From Balneolaceae bacterium (GTDB lineage: Bacteria; Bacteroidota; Rhodothermia; Balneolales; Balneolaceae), in the NCBI GenBank assembly GCA_007118525.1, contig SKRK01000270.1:1-12088 (forward strand): a stretch of 12,088 nucleotides of DNA, written 5' to 3'. A program made the position numbers and the translations under genes. Under the pieces are notes generated by a model. It was not told where the DNA came from. It did not search any database and was given only the letters and a program-made list of their open reading frames with translations. Positions 7,155 through 12,088 of the stretch are shown here, piece after piece. Each line of letters opens with the position of its first letter. Position 1 is the stretch's first letter.

Positions 7155-9597
7155 TGAGTTCCTCCTCATCACTGATTTTTACATCACGCGCGGTACTGCC
7201 CTGGTAGGCACCCACAACACCTGCATTAAAGAGCTGGTCAATAATCCGTCCTGCCCTGTTGTATCCGATCTTCAGCTTACGCTGAAGCAGCGATACCGAT
7301 CCCTGCTGGTGGAGTACTACAATTCTGGCTGCATCCTTAAACAGTTCGTCGATATCGTCGAGCGGGTCGGGAATCCCTGACTCATCATCTTTAACTGCGG
7401 GTAGGTGGAAAGGTTTCTTATAGCCTCTCTGCTCACCAATAAAGGAAGTAATTCTCTCTACCTCATCTGTGTCAACATATGCATTCTGGATACGGGTCAT
7501 GCCTGCGCCATTGGTAAAGAGCATATCCCCCCTTCCAACGAGCTGATCGGCCCCGCCAGTATCCAAAATGGTTCTGGAGTCCACTTTTGATGCTACCTGG
7601 TAGGCTATTCGCGCCGGGAAATTGGCCTTGATGGTACCGGTAATTACATTTACAGATGGCCGCTGGGTAGCAACCACAAGGTGAATTCCAATCGCTCGTG
7701 CAAGCTGTGCAAGACGCGCAATCGGCTCTTCAATCTGTTTTCCGGCTGTCATCATCAAATCGGCCAGTTCATCAATAATAACCACTATATAAGGAAGATG
7801 GCGATGGCCCAAGTCTGCGTCCAGTTCACCTGATTTAAATTTTTCATTGTACGATTTCATGTCGCGCACCATAGCCATTTTGAGCAGGTCGTAACGCTCA
7901 TCCATCTCCTTTGTAACGCTCTCAAGTGTTTCAAGTGCCAAACTGGTGTCGGTTACAATCGGCTCTTCAGCTCCCGGCAGCACGGCCAAATAGTGATTCT
8001 GGATATTTCTGTAGAGAGAGAGTTCAATTTTCTTCGGATCGATCAAAACAAACTTCAGGTCGTCGGGGTGACACTTGTAGAGCAAACATGTAATAATGGT
8101 ATTGATACCCACCGACTTACCCGACCCGGTAGCGCCTGCAATAAGAAGATGAGGCATTTTGGTCAGATCGATCATAAACACTTCATTCTCAATCGTTTTT
8201 CCAAAAGCTACAGGCAGATCAAAACTCGTCTCTACAAACTTCTTGGTATTGATGACCGACTTGATGTAAACCGTTTCGCGGGTACTGTTTGGAACCTCAA
8301 TACCCACTGCAGAACGGCCGGGAATCGGGGCAATAATCCGAAGACCATGTGCTGCAGTAGCCATCTTCAAATCGTTGGCGTAGCTTTCAATTTTACTGAT
8401 CTTCACATCAGGTGAAGGCTCCAGCTCATAAAGCGTTACGGTAGGCCCCACAATCGCGTTGATGCTTAAAATCTCAATTTTATGCCGTTTCAATTTATCG
8501 AGAATGATGCGCTTATTCTCTTTAATCTCCTCAAGGTCTACCTCATTCCCTTCATTGGGGGGCGACTCGAGCAGGTCGATACCCGGGAACTTATATTTGA
8601 TTACCGGAATCTCTCTTGCTTTATCTTTATTAACGCGATCGAGCTCTTTATCACTGGCCTCTTCATCACCCTCGCCGATAAAAACAGAGATTTCCACGTC
8701 ATCTTCATCATCTCCCACGGTCTGTTTCGGTTTCTTCTCCAGAATTGCCCTTGGCGGTTTCTTTTCAAGTTCCGCGCTCTCTTTCTTTCGCTCTTCAGCC
8801 CGCTTCAGATCCTCTTTCTGTGATCGCTCAACGATATCATCGATCGTTACCGGATCCTGTTTTCTATTCTCTTTCTGGTTCTTTTCTACGAACTCTCTCT
8901 TTTGGACGGCCTCAGCTTTCTGCTGCTGCATCAATGTGGCTTTCTGTTCTTTCTTTCGCCGGTTCTCTTCCTTCCGGAGCTCCCTGTTCTCTTTAAAATT
9001 GGATATCCAGTTTTTAAAAATGTCGATTGTTTTTTGAAGATCTCTGTCAACCAAAATCAGAAGCGACACAAAGAGCAGAACCATGAGAATGATAATTGAG
9101 CCAATCCCTGTAATGTTCTGAAGTATGCGGGCAACTGAGATTCCCGAATTCCCACTCCATACCATCGAATAGGCTTCATATTCGTTATAAAACCACCCCA
9201 CGGTTGTGCTGATCAGTACCATCATCCACATTCCATAGGCGAGCGGCCAACCCAGCAGGCTCAAATCTTTTTGGCGGAATATGTACCATCCGATTGATGC
9301 AATCAGAATCGGAACAATAATACTGACGTAGCCGAACAGGGTATGTACAAACAGGTAGGAGATATAAGCGCCCACAAATCCCAGCCAGTTACTGATTCGC
9401 AGCGCCGGACCCTGATCCATCTGGAACAGTGACCAGGACGAAAGCGACTTCACCACGCCGTAATCGTTTGGATTGTATGAGGCTATACTTAGCAGTAAAA
9501 GTGAAGCAACGGCAATAATCAGTATTCCTGCCACCTCCATCTTTCGGGTGTAGTTAAAACTGCTTAAGAACGTATTGGTCTGTTTCTTTTTAGCCAT
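7126..9597 (-). CDS. ftsK: FtsK/SpoIIIE DNA translocase
   Basis: Septum-anchored hexameric ATPase that pumps chromosomal DNA and helps resolve dimers at division. Of 823 residues, the N-terminal part holds about four membrane helices (near 22-40, 72-88, 90-107 and 115-136, and one at 163-184, so four or five). A charged Lys/Glu/Arg-rich linker, probably coiled coil, covers about 185-335. The motor follows: an alpha region near 340-460, Walker A GATGSGKS at 488-495, Walker B VVIIDE at 605-610 and the ARLARAIGIHLVVATQRPS block around 628-649. A gamma winged-helix covers about 752-815 (KIGYNRAGRIIDQLFNAGVVG region), which in relatives reads KOPS-type DNA polarity sequences. The linker is short compared with E. 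coli, as is usual outside the gammaproteobacteria. The start overlaps the comB stop by 8 nt (ATGGCTAA), and no Shine-Dalgarno is seen. Confidence 0.97.
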   Translation of the reverse strand: MAKKKQTNTFLSSFNYTRKMEVAGILIIAVASLLLLSIASYNPNDYGVVKSLSSWSLFQMDQGPALRISNWLGFVGAYISYLFVHTLFGYVSIIVPILIASIGWYIFRQKDLSLLGWPLAYGMWMMVLISTTVGWFYNEYEAYSMVWSGNSGISVARILQNITGIGSIIILMVLLFVSLLILVDRDLQKTIDIFKNWISNFKENRELRKEENRRKKEQKATLMQQQKAEAVQKREFVEKNQKENRKQDPVTIDDIVERSQKEDLKRAEERKKESAELEKKPPRAILEKKPKQTVGDDEDDVEISVFIGEGDEEASDKELDRVNKDKAREIPVIKYKFPGIDLLESPPNEGNEVDLEEIKENKRIILDKLKRHKIEILSINAIVGPTVTLYELEPSPDVKISKIESYANDLKMATAAHGLRIIAPIPGRSAVGIEVPNSTRETVYIKSVINTKKFVETSFDLPVAFGKTIENEVFMIDLTKMPHLLIAGATGSGKSVGINTIITCLLYKCHPDDLKFVLIDPKKIELSLYRNIQNHYLAVLPGAEEPIVTDTSLALETLESVTKEMDERYDLLKMAMVRDMKSYNEKFKSGELDADLGHRHLPYIVVIIDELADLMMTAGKQIEEPIARLAQLARAIGIHLVVATQRPSVNVITGTIKANFPARIAYQVASKVDSRTILDTGGADQLVGRGDMLFTNGAGMTRIQNAYVDTDEVERITSFIGEQRGYKKPFHLPAVKDDESGIPDPLDDIDELFKDAARIVVLHQQGSVSLLQRKLKIGYNRAGRIIDQLFNAGVVGAYQGSTARDVKISDEEELNEIFHEIGV
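7161..7167 (-). promoter_or_regulatory. Shine-Dalgarno deciding the lolA start
   Basis: The minus strand reads GAGGAGG with 6 nt (AACTCA) to the ATG at 7154. It sits inside the 3' end of ftsK and selects the 7154 start over the GTG at 7172 and the ATG at 7169, which lie upstream of it. Confidence 0.75.
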
Positions 9598-10327
9598 GGG
9601 ATATAGAAATAATTCCGTCGTGCAGTATAGGCAGCAGGTCGCATGTATCGATTTTACAGCAGAAATTCACATCATCATCTCCAATCAGTGTCTTTAATCT
9701 GGCTGCGTGATTCGAACCGTGTACTACAGCCTCGATGTTCCCGCCATATTTTTCATAAATACTGAAGGCCACTTTAGCTCCATCCGGTGCCTCTTCAGAG
9801 ATAGAACCCCCATTTAAATTGTGAATAATCATACCGGCAAGCAACGTGTCTTCCAATGCAAGACGCCCTTTCCAGCCCGCACAAAGCAGAACGATATCGT
9901 GGGTTTCGTTGTGCAGCGCACTAATCACTGATGAAAAATTCAGAAATGAAGCGATGTAAATACGGGCTGAACCAAGCGATTTTTTAATCGCTTTGGTGCC
10001 GTTGGTTGTATTAAATATCAGCGTTTTACCGCCTATCACATCCGCATTATATTCAAGAGGTGAGTTCCCGAGGTCGTACCCTTCAATCTTTACACCGTCT
10101 TTTTCACCGCACAACAGGTAGTTATCTGAATCTACATTTTGTGCAATTTTACTCGCTTCTGCCATGTCGCCAACCGGAATAACAGCTTTGGCCCCATTTC
10201 TCAGAGCCGTAACGATGGTTGAAGTTGCCCTGAGCACATCAATTACGACCACGGCCTTATTGCGCAGTTCATTTTCCTGGAAGGATTGCGCAGAAAAAAA
10301 TACATCTATGTTTCTAATCTTATTCAT
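9590..10327 (-). CDS. comB: ComB-family 2-phosphosulfolactate phosphatase-like protein
   Basis: A 245-residue member of the ComB family, whose characterised members hydrolyse 2-phosphosulfolactate to sulfolactate in a Mg-dependent way (coenzyme M pathway of methanogens; sulfolactate formation in some bacteria). Visible family motifs are AVVVIDVLRATSTIVTAL (25-42), GEKDGVKIEGYDLGNSP (74-90), NTTNGTKAI (106-114), LCAGWKGRLALEDTLLAG (148-165) and HGSNHAARL (203-211). Length is normal and no key segment is missing. It starts on a TAATG overlap with gcvT and overlaps ftsK by 8 nt. No ComA, ComC or other sulfonate gene is in the window, so the true substrate here is open; the family is often found in bacteria that make no coenzyme M. 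The family is clear, the reaction is inferred. Confidence 0.9.
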   Translation of the reverse strand: MNKIRNIDVFFSAQSFQENELRNKAVVVIDVLRATSTIVTALRNGAKAVIPVGDMAEASKIAQNVDSDNYLLCGEKDGVKIEGYDLGNSPLEYNADVIGGKTLIFNTTNGTKAIKKSLGSARIYIASFLNFSSVISALHNETHDIVLLCAGWKGRLALEDTLLAGMIIHNLNGGSISEEAPDGAKVAFSIYEKYGGNIEAVVHGSNHAARLKTLIGDDDVNFCCKIDTCDLLPILHDGIISISHG

Positions 10328-11430
10328 TAACTCTTTTTTTTATAAAATGGGGGGCGTGTAAGAACAGCTTCCACTTTCTTTTTCCGTATTTGTATGTTTA
10401 CAACGTTATCTGGTACCGCTTTGTCTGCTGAAATATAACCCATCCCTATACCTTTATTCAAAGAGACCGATTGTGTTCCGCTGGTTACAAACCCAATTTT
10501 GTTGTCCTTTTCGTCATAGATTTCGTATCCGGAACGGGGTACATTTCTTGGTTCTGATACTACAAAGCCCATCAATTTACGGTCTAATCCCTTCTCTTTT
10601 TGATTTAAAAGAGCCTCTTTACCAATAAAGTCACCTTTATCCAGTTTTGTCAACCATCCCATACCGGCTTCCAGTGGATTAGTGTCGCTTGTAATATCAT
10701 TCCCATAGAGAGCATAACCCATCTCAAGCCGTAATGTATCGCGCGCGCCCAGGCCAACCGGTTCAAGGCCGAAATCCTCGCCATGCTCAAATAGCTGGCT
10801 CCATATCTTGATTGGATCGGATATGGTTGTGTCTATATAGAGTTCAAATCCTTTTTCGCCGGTATAGCCCGTAGCGGAGATAATTACACCCGGTTCTCCC
10901 GCAACGGTTCCCTTTTCAAAGGTGTAGAATTTAATTTCTGATACATTCGTATTGGTGAGTTTTTGAAGTATCTCAACCGCTTTTGGCCCCTGCAGAGCCA
11001 AAAGCGCAATTTCATCAGAGCGATTTTCAATGGTGGCATTCATTGTGTTTTGTGAGACGATCCACTCCCAGTCTTTCTCAATGTTTGAAGCATTAACAAC
11101 AAGCATATAGCTGGTTTCGTCCAGCATGTAAATCAGGAGGTCGTCTACGATTCCCCCGTCTTCATAACACATTGCCGTGTACTGTGCCTTTCCGGGAACC
11201 AGCAGGGAGGCGTCGTTGATTGTTATTTTTTGTATCAGGTTCAGAGCTTCAGGGCCTTTAAAATAGAACTCTCCCATGTGGGATACATCAAACAGGCCTG
11301 CATTTTCGCGCACAGCCATATGCTCCTGTTTAATTCCTGCATACTGTACCGGCATTTCAAAACCACCAAAATCGATTAATTTGGCACTCATTTTTTCATG
11401 CTCTGAATAGAAAGGTGTTCTTTTCAACAT
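10327..11430 (-). CDS. gcvT: Glycine cleavage system T protein (aminomethyltransferase)
   Basis: Cytosolic tetrahydrofolate-dependent aminomethyltransferase. It takes the aminomethyl group from the H-protein lipoyl arm and releases ammonia and 5,10-methylene-THF. The 367 residues match the usual bacterial length. Motifs are in order: the start TPFYSEHEKMSAKLIDFGG, MPVQY, VRENAGLFDVSHMGE (41-54), GGIVDDLLIY with the conserved Asp pair (D96/D97), LALQGPKA (144-151), SATGYTGEKGFELY (185-198), GLGARDTLRLEMGYALYG (227-243), then the C-terminal barrel with LMGFVVSEPRNVPRSGYEIY and VTSGTQSVSLNKGIGMGYI. All match true GcvT rather than YgfZ or sarcosine oxidase relatives. It lies 9 nt after the cupin gene and its stop overlaps the comB start (TAATG). 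The other glycine-cleavage genes (gcvH, gcvP) are not in the window. Confidence 0.96.
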   Translation of the reverse strand: MLKRTPFYSEHEKMSAKLIDFGGFEMPVQYAGIKQEHMAVRENAGLFDVSHMGEFYFKGPEALNLIQKITINDASLLVPGKAQYTAMCYEDGGIVDDLLIYMLDETSYMLVVNASNIEKDWEWIVSQNTMNATIENRSDEIALLALQGPKAVEILQKLTNTNVSEIKFYTFEKGTVAGEPGVIISATGYTGEKGFELYIDTTISDPIKIWSQLFEHGEDFGLEPVGLGARDTLRLEMGYALYGNDITSDTNPLEAGMGWLTKLDKGDFIGKEALLNQKEKGLDRKLMGFVVSEPRNVPRSGYEIYDEKDNKIGFVTSGTQSVSLNKGIGMGYISADKAVPDNVVNIQIRKKKVEAVLTRPPFYKKKS

Positions 11431-11439
11431 AGTCTGTAC

Positions 11440-11823
11440 TTATTCTTTATCTCGATTTACGGTTTCGATGGAAAATGCAGGAATACAGATTGACCAGTAC
11501 TCGGCAGGCTCATCATAGGGATTGGAATACCGAACAAAATGTCGCTTATGCGCAATAAATGGTTCATCTGCCTGAAGTTCAATCACTTCATTGTCTATTT
11601 CAACCTGTATTTTTCCGGAGAGAACGATTGTCAGTTCATCAAATTCAGGAATCTGACGTGGCTCTTCCCATCCCGGCGGAGCCACCATTTTAGCTGCCGA
11701 TATACTCTCGGTGCTGCTATTTAACCTGCCAATATACTCCTGGATCACCTTATCACCCGGAATGGGTATGTCGGTTGGAGTTTTAGCAAATGTGTAGGCG
11801 TCTTGTTTCTGCAAATCTGACAT
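11440..11823 (-). CDS. Small cupin-domain protein with altered metal site
   Basis: A 127-residue single-domain cupin. The barrel is recognisable from the region G51 to G70 (VAPPGWEEPRQI, FDELTIVLSGKIQVEID) and the second motif EPFIAHKRHFVRYSNP (87-102). In motif 1 the usual His-x-His pair is absent: the matching stretch has E53, E54, R56 and Q57. Motif 2 keeps H92, H95 and N101. Normal metal binding is therefore doubtful, or the site uses other ligands. Enzymatic function is unknown; it could bind a small molecule or a metal with a changed site. It is the first gene of the minus-strand block, 9 nt before gcvT, and is transcribed away from the Mrp gene across a 143-bp gap. No Shine-Dalgarno is seen; the ATG at 11823 fits the family's usual N-terminus. 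A link to the glycine-cleavage gene is only positional. Confidence 0.8.
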   Translation of the reverse strand: MSDLQKQDAYTFAKTPTDIPIPGDKVIQEYIGRLNSSTESISAAKMVAPPGWEEPRQIPEFDELTIVLSGKIQVEIDNEVIELQADEPFIAHKRHFVRYSNPYDEPAEYWSICIPAFSIETVNRDKE

Positions 11824-11966
11824 CAGGTGATGATTTCATAATACGTTTACGATTAAAAGCTAACTTTAGCGCTTAACCGGAAATGTTGGGGGCAATTAAG
11901 TCGTTTAGTTTGCCTCCATTTCTGATTATCTTTGAAAGGTAACAATTTCAAGCACGCAAAACATTT
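11824..11966. promoter_or_regulatory. Divergent promoter region between cupin and Mrp genes
   Basis: 143 bp between outward-facing genes. On the plus strand, TATCTTTG at 11927-11934 matches the Bacteroidota -7 consensus TAnnTTTG. It is preceded by TTTA at 11904-11907 (19-nt spacer) or TTTG at 11909-11912 (14-nt spacer), about 32 nt before the Mrp start. On the minus strand, TAGCTTTT (complement of 11855-11862) is a 7-of-8 match, 31 nt before the cupin start, with no good upstream element. Neither start has a Shine-Dalgarno. Confidence 0.5.
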
Positions 11967-12088
11967 ATGTCTATCCACAAAGAACAGATTAAAAGCGCAC
12001 TCTCACACGTATTGCACCCTCACTATGAGAAAGACCTGGTTACACTCGATTTGATACAAGATCTTATCATTCAGGACAAATATGTGGC
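11967..12088 (+). CDS. mrp: Mrp/ApbC (NBP35-family) Fe-S carrier ATPase, N-terminal fragment
   Basis: Only the first 40 residues are present before the window ends, so the gene is partial at its 3' end. The sequence MSIHKEQIKSALSHVLHPH followed by YEKDLVTLDLIQDL is typical of the MIP18/DUF59-like N-terminal domain that precedes the P-loop ATPase in many Mrp/ApbC proteins. Those proteins carry Fe-S clusters to apoproteins. The ATPase domain itself (GKGGVGKS-type motif) would lie beyond the edge, so the full architecture is not seen. A stand-alone DUF59 protein (SufT or PaaD type) is the main alternative. The ATG at 11967 is 33 nt past a TAnnTTTG-type promoter element; no Shine-Dalgarno lies nearby. 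Confidence 0.7.
   Translation, partial: MSIHKEQIKSALSHVLHPHYEKDLVTLDLIQDLIIQDKYV

Noticed and set aside
6501..7172. Longer lolA start (GTG at 7172 or ATG at 7169)
   Set aside because: Both lie upstream of the strong AGGAGG, which is correctly spaced for the ATG at 7154. The extra residues would only lengthen the segment before the signal peptide.
8459..9037. A 192-codon open frame on the plus strand opposite the ftsK linker
   Set aside because: It is Ser/Phe-rich and arises from the Glu/Lys/Arg-rich linker of ftsK read in reverse. It has no motifs and no ribosome site.
1..12088. tRNA, rRNA, CRISPR, insertion sequence or prophage content
   Set aside because: Reading both strands showed no cloverleaf, repeat-spacer array, transposase or terminal repeats. 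The window is fully occupied by housekeeping-type genes.

Overview
This window comes from a Gram-negative bacterium, most likely of the Bacteroidota/Balneolota (Rhodothermota) side of the tree. The signs are outer-membrane and periplasmic machinery (LolA, ExbB/ExbD/TonB, an outer-membrane barrel), a membrane-anchored HU-SPOR protein of a type known from Bacteroidota, few Shine-Dalgarno sequences before starts, a TAnnTTTG-like promoter element, and strongly acidic linkers of the kind common in marine or moderately halophilic members. The phylum call is inferred from gene content and signals; no 16S gene or database match supports it.

Layout: eleven complete genes, plus a twelfth that is very short, lie on the minus strand, and one partial gene starts on the plus strand at the right edge. 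Reading in the direction of transcription (right to left), the first block is cupin, gcvT, comB, ftsK, lolA and a YbhN-type membrane protein (11823 down to 5494). Its junctions are a 9-nt gap, a 1-nt TAATG overlap, an 8-nt overlap, a 29-nt overlap and another 1-nt TAATG overlap, so it looks like one translationally coupled operon. After a 188-bp gap (5306-5493), which carries a perfect 8-bp inverted repeat, a second block follows: an outer-membrane beta-barrel protein, a 69-residue truncated HU-like protein, an HU-linker-transmembrane-SPOR protein, ExbB/TolQ, ExbD/TolR and a TonB-like protein (5305 down to 86). Its gaps are 2, 4, 4 and 7 nt, with one 11-nt overlap. A divergent promoter region (11824-11966) separates the first block from the start of an Mrp/ApbC-type Fe-S carrier ATPase.

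How the genes fit together: the second block encodes parts for every envelope layer. These are a proton-driven inner-membrane motor (ExbB/ExbD), a periplasm-spanning arm (TonB-like), an outer-membrane barrel whose C-terminus resembles TonB-dependent receptors but which shows no plug domain, and a protein that could join cytosolic DNA (HU fold and H1-like SPK/TPKK tail) to septal peptidoglycan (SPOR). The first block adds the septal DNA translocase FtsK and the lipoprotein chaperone LolA; the ftsK-lolA order is also found in enterobacteria. Together this suggests an envelope/division-linked neighbourhood. The least described part is the pair of coupled, complementary HU-like proteins tied to a TonB/Tol-type motor. 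That functional link is inference.
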